Assembly (NCBI GenBank): GCA_965194375.1
Contig: OZ239428.1
Origin: Tabrizicola_A aquatica
GTDB taxonomy: Bacteria; Pseudomonadota; Alphaproteobacteria; Rhodobacterales; Rhodobacteraceae
Length of the DNA stretch: 64,000 nucleotides
Strand: one strand, 5' to 3'
Part shown: positions 52,202 to 60,989 of the stretch, piece by piece
How the letters are laid out: each line of letters starts with the position of its first letter
Numbering within the stretch: the stretch's first letter is position 1
Notes under the pieces: model-generated
Seen by the model: the letters and a program-made list of their open reading frames with translations, nothing else
The model's database searches: none
Told to the model about the DNA's origin: nothing
Made by a program: the position numbers and the translations under genes

Positions 52202-52696
52202 ATGCGCAGCCGTTTCATTCCCCTTTTCCTTGCGGCAGCCTTGGCGCTGCCCTTGGGCGCGGCCCTGGCGCAGGGGACGAATGTCGCTTTCGGCGGGCTG
52301 AAGGCGGACACGCAGCTGCCAGTTGAGGTGACCGCTGAGAACTTGACCGTGAACCAGACCGACGGCACTGCGATTTTCTCGGGCGACGTGCTGGTGAAGC
52401 AAGGCGAAATGCGGATGCAGGCCGGCGAGGTGCGCGTGGAATATGACGCCACCGGCAAGGCCATCTCTCGCCTGCTGGCCACAGGCGGGGTCTTGGTGGT
52501 GAATGCCACGGATGCCGCCGAAGCGGCGGCGGCTGACTATACCATCGCCACGGGCGAGGTGGTCATGACGGGCGGGGTTTTGATGACCCAAGGGCAGGCC
52601 GCGATCAAGGGCGAGCGGTTGGTGATCAACCTCAAGACCGGGACCGGGCGGATGGAGGGTGGCGTGACCACCACCTTCACGCCGGGAGGGGATTGA
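52202..52696 (+). CDS. lptA: Periplasmic LPS transport protein LptA
   Basis: A 164-residue periplasmic bridge protein of the Lpt system. It has a signal peptide (PLFLAAALALPLGAALA, cleavage before QGT) and OstA-type beta repeats (VTAENLTVNQTDGTAIFSG, then DYTIATGEVVMTGGVLM). It chains LPS from LptC to the outer membrane. The stop overlaps the lptB start (TGATG). Confidence 0.9.
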   Translation: MRSRFIPLFLAAALALPLGAALAQGTNVAFGGLKADTQLPVEVTAENLTVNQTDGTAIFSGDVLVKQGEMRMQAGEVRVEYDATGKAISRLLATGGVLVVNATDAAEAAAADYTIATGEVVMTGGVLMTQGQAAIKGERLVINLKTGTGRMEGGVTTTFTPGGD

Positions 52697-53481
52697 TGCC
52701 CCAGTCTGCGAACTCCACGACAGGCCAAGGCCCGGACCTGACCGTGACTGACGGCAGTGGCGGGCTGTCCATCATAAACCTGCGCAAAAGCTACAAGCGG
52801 CGGCCGGTGATCCGGGATGTATCCTTGCAGCTGAACCGGGGCGAGGTGGTGGCACTTCTTGGCCCCAACGGCAGCGGCAAGACAACGACCTTTTATGCCA
52901 TCGCTGGGCTGGTGACACCCGAAGGCGGTCAGGTGTTGATCGATGGGCGTGACGTCACAACGCTGCCCATGTACCGCCGCGCGCGGCTCGGCATCGGCTA
53001 TTTGCCGCAGGAAGTGTCAATCTTTCGCGGCCTCTCGGTCGAGGACAACATTCTGGCGGTGCTGGAGATCGGCATCTCGGACCGTCACAAGCGGCGTGAG
53101 CGGCTGGAAGAGCTGTTGTCCGAGTTTTCCATCACCCATCTGCGCCGCGCACCGGCCTTGGCCCTGTCGGGCGGAGAGCGGCGGCGGGTCGAGATTGCCC
53201 GCTGCTTGGCCGCCGACCCGAAATACCTGTTGCTGGACGAACCCTTCGCCGGGGTTGACCCGATTGCGGTGGGCGAAATCCGCCATCTCGTGCAGGATCT
53301 GAAATCGCGGGGGATCGGGGTTCTCATCACCGATCACAACGTCCGTGAGACGCTGGAAATCGTGGATCGGGCCTATATCCTGCACGATGGCACCGTGCTG
53401 AAACACGGTACCACAGATGAGATCGTGCGCGATGAAATGGTGCGACGCGTGTATCTGGGCGAGAACTTCCGCATCATTTGA
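52696..53481 (+). CDS. lptB: LPS export ABC transporter ATP-binding protein LptB
   Basis: A 261-residue ABC ATPase powering LPS extraction. Walker A is GPNGSGKTTTF, the signature LSGGERRRVEIAR, Walker B YLLLDEPFAGVDP and the switch His is in ITDHNVRETL. The last residues RRVYLGENFRI are the LptB-type end. ATG 52696 follows a GGGAGGGG element and is preferred over the TTG at 52693. An extended N-terminus of about 25 polar residues precedes the fold. rpoN, which often follows lptB, is missing here. Confidence 0.96.
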   Translation: MPQSANSTTGQGPDLTVTDGSGGLSIINLRKSYKRRPVIRDVSLQLNRGEVVALLGPNGSGKTTTFYAIAGLVTPEGGQVLIDGRDVTTLPMYRRARLGIGYLPQEVSIFRGLSVEDNILAVLEIGISDRHKRRERLEELLSEFSITHLRRAPALALSGGERRRVEIARCLAADPKYLLLDEPFAGVDPIAVGEIRHLVQDLKSRGIGVLITDHNVRETLEIVDRAYILHDGTVLKHGTTDEIVRDEMVRRVYLGENFRII

Positions 53482-53693
53482 CGCAACCGTGCACGGCATG
53501 GTTGACAACCGCCCCTGCCCATCCCCAAATGAAAGGGATGCAAGCGTCTGTTGCCCTTCATGGTCTTGACGATGCGGCCGGTCCCCGGCCCCGCCACAAA
53601 CCTGATGTGGCCAAGAATTCCCAACCAAGAACGACAAGAACCCACAGCCCCGGCGGGCAGACCGGGACTGGTTACCTGCGCGAAGGAGGCATC

Positions 53694-54269
53694 ATGCGCT
53701 ATCAGATCAGCGGCAAGCAAATCGACATTGGTGAGGCACTTCAGACCCATGTGAAGGCCGAGCTTGGCGAGGTCGTCGAGAAATACGCGCAACGCCCGAC
53801 CGAGGCTGTTGTGGTGTTCTCAAAGTCGGCCCATGAGTATGTTTGCGAGGCCACGATCCATCTTTCGACGGGTCTTTCAGCGCAAGCCAAGGGTCATGCC
53901 ACTGAAATCTATGCGGCATTTGAATCGTGCCGTGAGAAGATGGACAAGCAGCTGCGCCGCTATAAGCGCCGCATCCGCAACCACCATCACAGCCGTCCAG
54001 CCCCTGTTGAATTCGGTGGGGCTTCCTCGTATATCCTCGCGCCAACGGAGGAACCCGAAGACGAGGACACGGGCGAGCTGCAGCCCATCGTAATTGCCGA
54101 GATGGAGACGAAGATTCCTTCGATCACTGTCGGCGAAGCGGTGATGCAGCTAGAGCTTGGTGGTCAGCGGATGCTGGTGTTTCGCAACGAAGGACATGGC
54201 GGGGTTAACGTCGTATATCGCCGGGATGACGGCAATATCGGCTGGATCGACCCGCGCAACAGCAAATAA
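53694..54269 (+). CDS. hpf: Long-form ribosome hibernation promoting factor
   Basis: A 191-residue long HPF that dimerises 70S ribosomes into inactive 100S particles. The N-terminal domain begins MRYQISGKQIDIGEALQTHV; the C-terminal dimerisation domain contains SITVGEAVMQLELGGQRMLVFRNE and GNIGWIDPR. AAGGAGG lies just before ATG 53694. The 212 bases upstream hold a TTGACA at 53502-53507 that could be a promoter. ptsN follows 36 bases later. Confidence 0.95.
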   Translation: MRYQISGKQIDIGEALQTHVKAELGEVVEKYAQRPTEAVVVFSKSAHEYVCEATIHLSTGLSAQAKGHATEIYAAFESCREKMDKQLRRYKRRIRNHHHSRPAPVEFGGASSYILAPTEEPEDEDTGELQPIVIAEMETKIPSITVGEAVMQLELGGQRMLVFRNEGHGGVNVVYRRDDGNIGWIDPRNSK

Positions 54270-54305
54270 GCCGCCCGTCAGGGATGGCGCATACGGGAAC
54301 GGCCG

Positions 54306-54770
54306 ATGGACCTGTCGAAACTTCTGACCCCCGCCGCAGTGCGGGTCATGGGCCAGATGACAAGTAAAAAGCGTCTCTTCCAGGAACTGGGAGAGATTGC
54401 CTCTCAGGCCTATGGCCTGACGGCGGCTATGGCCATTGATGGGTTGCAAGAGCGTGAAAGCCTTGGGCCAACTGGCGTGGGCAATGGGATTGCCCTGCCC
54501 CATGCCCGGCTGATCGGGTTGGAAAAGATCACCGGCATTTTCCTGCGGCTGGAAAAGCCGCTGGATTACGAAAGCGTCGATCGTCAGCCGGTGGATCTGG
54601 TGTTCTGCCTGCTGGCCCCCAAGGATTCGGGCGTGGATCACCTTAAGGCCTTGGCCCTTGTCAGCCGCACCATGCGGGACGCAGGCATCTGCGCCAAGCT
54701 GCGCGCCAATTCCGATGTGTCCAAACTTTACGCGATCCTGACCGAGAGCAAGGCGCCGCAAGCGGCCTGA
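54306..54770 (+). CDS. ptsN: Nitrogen-PTS EIIA protein PtsN
   Basis: A 154-residue EIIANtr-type phosphocarrier with regulatory roles in nitrogen and potassium balance. The phosphorylatable His is residue 66 in NGIALPHARL, in the same position as in E. coli PtsN family members. Part of the lptCAB-hpf-ptsN string. Its stop (TGA 54768-54770) directly abuts the stop of the convergent glycosyltransferase (54771-54773), leaving no terminator space. Confidence 0.95.
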   Translation: MDLSKLLTPAAVRVMGQMTSKKRLFQELGEIASQAYGLTAAMAIDGLQERESLGPTGVGNGIALPHARLIGLEKITGIFLRLEKPLDYESVDRQPVDLVFCLLAPKDSGVDHLKALALVSRTMRDAGICAKLRANSDVSKLYAILTESKAPQAA

Positions 54771-56468
54771 TCACTTGACCAGATAGGGCCGACCGCGCCG
54801 GTTGGCGCCAAGGGGCAAAACGCCGGTGGCCGGGAAATCCCCCATCAGCACAGGCTGCATGCCCTGATTGCGCAGATTCTGCAGGAATTGGCCAAAGCCG
54901 GTCAGATCCGCCAGACGCGGCGCCTCGGTCAGACGGCGCAGGCTGCGCGGGCTGATTTCATCGACGATGGTTTGCAAAGGCTCCATCGGGTTTTCGACAA
55001 ACTCGGCCAATGTCCAAGTTCGCACCCGCGCCTTGACCCAAGACGCGCGCAGAATCGTCAGAAACTCCGCCTCGATCTTTTGCAACTGGGCGGCTTCGCG
55101 GCGGATATCTCCGAAATTTCGGTTCGAATGGAACAAGGGAATGGCCCAAGCCCCCGAGATCACCGAGATCTGGGCATTTGCGTCGGCGGCCATGAACCAG
55201 ATGAGGTCCTGATTGTCGCCCGGCCCGAATTGAAAGCACTGCCGCTCACCGCGAGTGTTCCAGATCAGGCTGGTCAGAAAGCTTTTCGGGTTATAGTCGC
55301 GCATCGCCGCGCTGTCGCACAGCGCGCCGTTGTAGACGGAATCGCCCCCGGCAAAATGCACCCGGTCGGGGGCGAAGAGGTGGCCATGCACCCGGGTGCC
55401 TGTCGCCTTGCCCAGCCAGGTTTCAAAATTCTCGAACAGGTCTGAAAACCCTTCAAACACCGAATAAGCCGCGGCGGTGCGGCCGTTCTCCCAGTTTTCA
55501 TTCGGATGGCGCGATTGCATGTAAAGCCCGGCCCGGCCCTTCGTGCGCCGCTCCACGGCGCGGGCAAACAGCCGGTCAATCTTGCCGGGGTTGGGTTCCG
55601 CCGCCGCCTGACCGCTGGGGTCATTGGACAGAAAGCTGTCGTAAAGCCGATCGGCATGGGGCCAGATCTTGCGGGCCACAAAGCAATCAGACCGGCGCAA
55701 GATCTGCAGATGGTCATCATAAAAGATATGCGGCTTGCCCTGAAAATCGAACTTCGACAGGGTCAAGGACCGGCTTTCCACCTGATCCGACACCTGCCGA
55801 ACAAGCGTTTGGAAATAGGATTCATCCGGAATCCAGACATGACGGAAATAGCGGTCAATCTCGGCCCGGTCGGGATTGTCCAAAATGGCCGACAGGGTTT
55901 GGCGCGTCAGGCACCACCACTGGCTGCCCAAATGCGGCACGATGCCCGCCGGGACGCGCCGCTTTAGCCCGACGCGGCGTTGCAGCCGCACATAGGTGTC
56001 AAACAGCCGCCGCTGTTTGCGCCAACTAAAGGGGAAGCGCATGGTAAAGCGTTCCAGATTCAGCCCGCCGATGGTCCACCCGACATCTTCGGTGGTGACG
56101 CTTTCGATAAAATCGGTGCGCGGGCGTTCATCCAGATAGCGCACCAGCTCTGCCACCGGGCGCAGCGGCAGGCAGGACCCCGAGGAGAGGTAGACATGCC
56201 GCACCTGCGGAAAGTCTTGCAGCATGATGGTCGCGGCTTCTTGGGTGGCCGCCACAATGCCCCATGTGCCCCATTCACAGGCATGGCGCCCAGAAAACCG
56301 AACATTCGGCAGATCGGCCAAGGCTTTGACGATCCCGTCATAGCCCTTGCGCCGAACGCGCTTGTCGACGTGGATCACAACTGGGCAGCCCTGCGTCGCC
56401 CAGTGCCGCGCCACCTGTGCCGCCCGGTCCAGTGCGGTGTGGCACAGCATGAGAAAGCCAACGCTCAT
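54771..56468 (-). CDS. GT14-like (core-2/I-branching type) glycosyltransferase with C-terminal domain
   Basis: A 565-residue protein. The N-terminal 290 residues resemble the GT14 Branch/core-2 family: VGFLMLCHTALDRAAQVARH, VVIHVDKRV, HVYLSSGSCLPLRPV, SQWWCLTRQTLSAIL and IPDESYFQTLV. The remaining 270 residues form a domain I cannot name securely (of the DUF5927/5928 type in Rhodobacterales, from memory). It starts in ATGA overlap with the GT2 gene upstream and ends stop-to-stop with ptsN. It likely adds a sugar to a surface glycan; donor unknown. Confidence 0.85.
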   Translation of the reverse strand: MSVGFLMLCHTALDRAAQVARHWATQGCPVVIHVDKRVRRKGYDGIVKALADLPNVRFSGRHACEWGTWGIVAATQEAATIMLQDFPQVRHVYLSSGSCLPLRPVAELVRYLDERPRTDFIESVTTEDVGWTIGGLNLERFTMRFPFSWRKQRRLFDTYVRLQRRVGLKRRVPAGIVPHLGSQWWCLTRQTLSAILDNPDRAEIDRYFRHVWIPDESYFQTLVRQVSDQVESRSLTLSKFDFQGKPHIFYDDHLQILRRSDCFVARKIWPHADRLYDSFLSNDPSGQAAAEPNPGKIDRLFARAVERRTKGRAGLYMQSRHPNENWENGRTAAAYSVFEGFSDLFENFETWLGKATGTRVHGHLFAPDRVHFAGGDSVYNGALCDSAAMRDYNPKSFLTSLIWNTRGERQCFQFGPGDNQDLIWFMAADANAQISVISGAWAIPLFHSNRNFGDIRREAAQLQKIEAEFLTILRASWVKARVRTWTLAEFVENPMEPLQTIVDEISPRSLRRLTEAPRLADLTGFGQFLQNLRNQGMQPVLMGDFPATGVLPLGANRRGRPYLVK

Positions 56469-57454
56469 GCCCAGTTTCCTTTGGACATGAGACCCAAAAT
56501 CTCAAGCTGGCGCCAGTTGATGTATTTCTCAGACCACTTGCACCACAGGTCGGGCTGCTTGGCGATGGCCAGCCGATAGGCGCGGTATTCGTGGCTGTTG
56601 GCATAGTGCTGCTTACGCTGCATTTCCTCTTCGGCCTTGTGGGCGAAGGTGTCGAGGAACTTGGCGTGCAACAAAACGCCAGACGCCTTTTCACCACCCC
56701 ATTCGTCATAAACCTGATTCAGCCCGCGCGGCAAAAGCATGTGGGTGGAGGAAGCATAGGCGTAAGACCGGTTCCAGCGCACCAAGGGCACCTTGTTCAT
56801 GGCCGGAGCGCGTTCGGGCAAATCGGGGAAGAACATGCGCGCGCGGGGGCCGCCCTGAATCCACAGATTGCCGTATTTGCGGTTGCGCTGGATTGTATAG
56901 TTGCCGCTGTCAAACCATTGCGCAATTTCAAAGGGATCCTGCCCCTCATGATAGGGTTGGGCGTCAAACGGGCCTTTGGGATACATATCCAGAAGCATCG
57001 CTGAAAAGGACTTGATCGAGGAGGCATCCAGCCAATCGGTCAACGCACGCAGGGGGCGTGTGTCGCAAAACGGGTAGACGAAGAATTCATCCGGATCGAC
57101 CACAAGGCACCAGTGGTTGTGCCCGTGCTTCATTTGCAGCCAGTTCAGCCAATCCACGCCAAAGCGGGCGCGTTTATAGCTGTGCGTGGTGGTCCACAGC
57201 GACACATCGGGCTGCTCAGCCAGATACTCGCGGCTGCCATCATCGCTGTCATTGTCGACGATAAAAAAGTGATTGACCCCCATCTCCCGGTAATAGCGCA
57301 GGAAAAACGGCAGGCGCACGCGTTCGTTGCGCAGGGTGGAGAAGACAAGGATCGCATCGCCAGAGAGGGTCGCAGAACGGTCTGCGACAGCGCGCAATTC
57401 GCGGCGTTTTCGAAACGCTCGGAAAAGCCAGCGCTTGCGCGCAAGGCGCAGCAT
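56465..57454 (-). CDS. GT2-like glycosyltransferase (Glyco_tranf_2_4 type)
   Basis: A 329-residue GT-A protein, with SSTLRNERVRLPFF-like opening (VFSTLRNERVRLPFFLRYY), IVDNDSDDGSREYL and the metal site VVDPDEFFVYPF. The family, related to GT2/GT92, is common in alphaproteobacterial polysaccharide loci. The start is uncertain: ATG 57454 is used here; TTG 57475, GTG 57514 and ATG 57574 are in frame, the last overlapping the GT4 end. Coupled to GT14 by ATGA. Substrate unknown. Confidence 0.8.
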   Translation of the reverse strand: MLRLARKRWLFRAFRKRRELRAVADRSATLSGDAILVFSTLRNERVRLPFFLRYYREMGVNHFFIVDNDSDDGSREYLAEQPDVSLWTTTHSYKRARFGVDWLNWLQMKHGHNHWCLVVDPDEFFVYPFCDTRPLRALTDWLDASSIKSFSAMLLDMYPKGPFDAQPYHEGQDPFEIAQWFDSGNYTIQRNRKYGNLWIQGGPRARMFFPDLPERAPAMNKVPLVRWNRSYAYASSTHMLLPRGLNQVYDEWGGEKASGVLLHAKFLDTFAHKAEEEMQRKQHYANSHEYRAYRLAIAKQPDLWCKWSEKYINWRQLEILGLMSKGNWA

Positions 57455-57519
57455 GTATCTTGAAAAAATGCTCAAACCAAAAAATCCTGCCTGCAACCAC
57501 CGTCCTTTGCCCACACCTA

Positions 57520-58716
57520 TCACGCAAGGCTTAAGACCGTCTTGAAATGCGCATCCCACGTAGGGGCCTGCCATACGGCCTTTTCGCCATCGATCTGCGG
57601 CAGGGCTGCCTGTCGAACGATTGTCTCTATCCAAGGATATAGGTCTGTTGCGGGCAGGTAAACCGCCTTGTTTCCAAGGAGTTCGCGCGTGACGGCGAGA
57701 TCCGTCGCAATCACGGGCGTGCCAAGGCTTGCCGCCTCAACCGGGGGTAGGCCAAACCCTTCGGCCAGCGAGGGGGCCAAGAGGGCGCGCGCTTGGGCGA
57801 CAAGGGCCGCCACCGCGCCATCGGGCAGGCCGTGCAGCACGCGAACTGGCCCATCGGCGGGCAAAGCATCAAGCCGGGCCAGAAGGGCGGCCTCGGCCCA
57901 GCCCCGGTTGCCGACAATGTAAAGCAGGGGTGCCGGGGTCGGCAGGCGGGCCCAGACATCCAGCAAGAAGGCGTGGTTCTTGCGCGGCTCAATCGTGCCA
58001 AGGGTCACGAAATAGGGTGCCGAAAGATCAATCCCATGGGGCAGCAAGGCCGGGTCCGGCGCGGCCAGATCGACGCCGATGGGTGCAACAAGCCCCGGCG
58101 GCACGCGGCCCAGAAGGGCCAGCCGCGCCTCGGTCAGGCGACGGGTGGCTTCGGTCAGGTGGATGATCCTGCTGGCATGGGCGGAAACGGCGGCAAGGCG
58201 TGCACGAAAGGGCTCCACCGTGCCGGGCCGGGCAAACTGCGGATGGTCCAAGGGAATGGTGTCATGGATCAGAACAGTCACCGAAAGACCCGCACGGGAC
58301 AGGCTGGCCAGAGCTTTCTCGCCTAGGTTGGCATGTCCGACATTCAGATAGCTTGTGCCCCGTGGCAACCGACGCAGCAGGCGCGGCAAAAACGGCCGGG
58401 CCGCGCGGGCGATGGCAAGCTGGCGCGCGGCGGTTTCGGCGCGGGCGCGGATAGGATCGCGGCGATGGAGAAGGCGTGACAGAAGGTCCGCTGGGGGCAA
58501 GCCCACTTTGCCGCTGACGATCTGGGCAAAGCGGGCGCAGCCGGGTTGGTCCAGCAAAAGCCAGCCCGCCCCACTGCGCACCAGACCGAAAAGCGGCGTC
58601 TCGCGCGATGCAAGATGGGTGAGATAGGCGCATTCGACCCGGTCTATGCCCGTCATCGGGCCGCGCCCCAAACGCGACATCAGCCGCGTGAGATCAAGAA
58701 GCCGGGCCGGGACCAC
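57520..58716 (-). CDS. GT4 family (GT1 Pfam) glycosyltransferase
   Basis: A 398-residue retaining GT-B glycosyltransferase. The C-terminal nucleotide-sugar domain has FVTLGTIEPRKNHAFLLD and SLAEGFGLPPVEAASLGTPVIATD with the EX7E-like pair. The start is GTG 58716, three bases after the galU stop; another possible start is ATG within MSRLGRGPMTG. It is between galU and GT2 in the same direction, consistent with use of UDP-glucose-derived or other nucleotide sugars for a surface polysaccharide. Confidence 0.88.
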   Translation of the reverse strand: MVPARLLDLTRLMSRLGRGPMTGIDRVECAYLTHLASRETPLFGLVRSGAGWLLLDQPGCARFAQIVSGKVGLPPADLLSRLLHRRDPIRARAETAARQLAIARAARPFLPRLLRRLPRGTSYLNVGHANLGEKALASLSRAGLSVTVLIHDTIPLDHPQFARPGTVEPFRARLAAVSAHASRIIHLTEATRRLTEARLALLGRVPPGLVAPIGVDLAAPDPALLPHGIDLSAPYFVTLGTIEPRKNHAFLLDVWARLPTPAPLLYIVGNRGWAEAALLARLDALPADGPVRVLHGLPDGAVAALVAQARALLAPSLAEGFGLPPVEAASLGTPVIATDLAVTRELLGNKAVYLPATDLYPWIETIVRQAALPQIDGEKAVWQAPTWDAHFKTVLSLA

Positions 58717-58719
58717 AGG

Positions 58720-59613
58720 TTACTGCGCGGCCTTTTGCAGGGCCATCATGTCATGCAGATAGGCCGAAAACTCATCCCGCAGATCGGGGCGGGCCAGACC
58801 AAAGGCCACGGTCGCCTGCAAGAACCCAGACTTGGACCCGCAGTCATAGCGCTGGCCACGGAAGCGGTAGCCATAAACCTTGCCCGACTTGGTCTCTTCG
58901 GCAATCGCGTCGGTCAGTTGGATTTCACCGCCCGCGCCTTGCTTGCGCTTGTTGAGATTGGTCAGAACCTTGGGCTGCAAGATATAGCGGCCGATCACGG
59001 CCAGATTGGACGGCGCATCGGCGGCCTTGGGTTTTTCCACCATCCCCTTGGCTTCCACGATGGACCCCATGTCTTGGCCGATATCCAAGATACCATAGCT
59101 GGAAGCCTTTTCCGGAGACACCTCCATCGCGGCAACCATGTTGCCGCCGGTTTGCTCATAGGCTTCCATCATCTGCTGCAGGCAAGGCTTTTCAGCGGCG
59201 ATTACATCATCGGGCAAGAGCACCGCGAAGGGTTCATTGCCGATCAGACGGCGGGCACACCAGACGGCATGGCCCAGACCAAGCGGGCGGTTCTGCCGCA
59301 GATAGGCGATGGCCCCGGAATCCATGTTGGTTTCCTTGAGGATTTCAAGGAGTTCCTCTTTGCCCGCCTTACGCAGGGTGTTCTCAAGCTCGGGCGCGTG
59401 ATCGAAGTAATCCTCAAGCGCCGATTTGCCTTTGGAGGTGACGAAGATAAACTCCTTGATGCCAGCGGCCCGCGCCTCATCAATGGCATATTGGATGAGA
59501 GGGCGGTCGACGAGGGTCATGATTTCCTTCGGGATCGACTTGGTCGCCGGCAAGAACCGCGTGCCCAAGCCTGCGACAGGAAATACCGCCTTGGTGACTT
59601 TTTTCGCCTTCAT
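58720..59613 (-). CDS. galU: UTP-glucose-1-phosphate uridylyltransferase GalU
   Basis: A 297-residue nucleotidyltransferase making UDP-glucose. KAVFPVAGLGTRFLPATKSIPKE is the nucleotide-binding loop at the start, and FVTSKGKSALEDYFD, LPDDVI and EKPKAADAPSNLAVIGRY follow. First gene of a galU-GT4-GT2-GT14 unit on the minus strand. The 164 bases upstream are AT-rich and contain promoter-like hexamers (for example TTGACT on the minus strand) that I could not resolve with certainty. Confidence 0.96.
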   Translation of the reverse strand: MKAKKVTKAVFPVAGLGTRFLPATKSIPKEIMTLVDRPLIQYAIDEARAAGIKEFIFVTSKGKSALEDYFDHAPELENTLRKAGKEELLEILKETNMDSGAIAYLRQNRPLGLGHAVWCARRLIGNEPFAVLLPDDVIAAEKPCLQQMMEAYEQTGGNMVAAMEVSPEKASSYGILDIGQDMGSIVEAKGMVEKPKAADAPSNLAVIGRYILQPKVLTNLNKRKQGAGGEIQLTDAIAEETKSGKVYGYRFRGQRYDCGSKSGFLQATVAFGLARPDLRDEFSAYLHDMMALQKAAQ

Positions 59614-59777
59614 ATCCTATACCTTTGCAATATCTTTTTTCGATCAATGGCGTTCACAATATGGAAAATGACAGTGAAAATTAAGTCAAAAATAGGGCGC
59701 GGCCTAACTCTTCCTGACTTACGCCGTGCAACCGTAGCCTAGATGCAATAATCCAGCAATCCACTGTCCAAGGCCGA

Positions 59778-60989
59778 TCAACCTACGGGTCGAAATGGTG
59801 CGATGCGGGCGGTCTCCTCGGCAATGCGGCGAGAAAAGGGGGCAAAGCGCAGGCGAGGGCCGTGGCGGGTGGACCAGCCAAAGAGCCCACCGCTTTGAAG
59901 CCAGATCCCTTGGTCAGTGAACTGCATCCGATGCGCTCGCGGGGTGGGTTCAATGGAAATCACGGTCACAATCTTGCCCTGCGCGCGTGCCGCCTGGGCT
60001 TGCGCCAACAGGGCAGCCCTTTGCAAGAACCGCCCAGAAATCACCTTGCCGGATTTTGGGCCAGTGTCGGGAAGAGCCTTGAACCCGGGGGCTTCTGCCT
60101 TGACAGGCAGCAAGGCTGGCAGGGGGCGGGACATCCCGTCATCCCATCCTGTCGCCAGGCTGGCCAAAAGCGCCTCAGCCTCGGCAGCCGCGACGCGCCG
60201 GGCGCGGCGTAGATCGGCGACACGGCTGCGCTGCGCCTCGATGGCGGGGATGGTCTCTTGCCCCACGACATCCGGCGCATGGCGGCGCAGGAACACCGCG
60301 ATCGAGGCGGCAATTTCATGCAGCGATGTCGGTACCCGATCCTCGCGGCGGCGCGCGCTGGCGGCAAACCCGTGATGAACCTGCGCCTCAGGAACCACGG
60401 CCGTCAGGCCCTGCCCGGCCAGCCGCAGGTTCACGTCCGCCTCATCCAGATAGAACCGCAAGGCCGGATCAAACCCGCCGATGGCCATTAGCACCGAACG
60501 ACGAAAGGCGCAGTTGGTGCCTTGGGTCTTGACCGCGCGCGACGGGGTGCCGGGGTAGCTGGCGGCATGGTCGGGCAATGGGTGATCAAAGCCAAAGGCA
60601 TCGACCTCACAGGCCTGCCATTGAAAGGAAATCCCATTGCGCCCGCGCACAAAGCCGGTGGCGGCCACCACCTTTGGGTCAGAAAACGCCGCACACAGCC
60701 GCGAAATCCAAGTCGGTTCCGCCACCGCATCATCGTCGATGAAGGCCACGACCGGGGCGGCCGCAAGGCCGAGGCCCAAGTTACGGGCGGCCGAGATATT
60801 GGCTTCATCGAACGGCTTCAGTTTCAGCGCCAGCCCAGTGGCCTTAGCCGCAGCCAAGCCCTCAGGGTCAGCCACGACAATCACCTCGATCTGCGGATGG
60901 TCTTGCTGCGCCAGCGCCATCAGACAGCGCCCGAGCGCCGCCGCGCGGTGGCGGCTGACGACGATAACGCTGGCGGCAGGCAGGGTCAT
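59778..60989 (-). CDS. GT2 family glycosyltransferase
   Basis: A 403-residue GT-A protein with an added C-terminal region of about 150 residues. ASVIVVSRHRAAALGRCLMAL, NISAARNLGLGLA, VAFIDDDAVAEP (DxD) and GGFDPALRFYLDEADVNLRL are visible. ATG 60989 overlaps the kdsB stop (ATGA), so cysQ, kdsB and this gene are translationally coupled, and the product probably acts on Kdo-containing glycans or lipopolysaccharide. The C-terminal part does not match a family I recognise. Confidence 0.86.
   Translation of the reverse strand: MTLPAASVIVVSRHRAAALGRCLMALAQQDHPQIEVIVVADPEGLAAAKATGLALKLKPFDEANISAARNLGLGLAAAPVVAFIDDDAVAEPTWISRLCAAFSDPKVVAATGFVRGRNGISFQWQACEVDAFGFDHPLPDHAASYPGTPSRAVKTQGTNCAFRRSVLMAIGGFDPALRFYLDEADVNLRLAGQGLTAVVPEAQVHHGFAASARRREDRVPTSLHEIAASIAVFLRRHAPDVVGQETIPAIEAQRSRVADLRRARRVAAAEAEALLASLATGWDDGMSRPLPALLPVKAEAPGFKALPDTGPKSGKVISGRFLQRAALLAQAQAARAQGKIVTVISIEPTPRAHRMQFTDQGIWLQSGGLFGWSTRHGPRLRFAPFSRRIAEETARIAPFRPVG

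Noticed and set aside
52808..52836. TGATCC box inside lptB
   Set aside because: In coding sequence; the sequence 16 bases downstream is GCTGAA, not CGTA.
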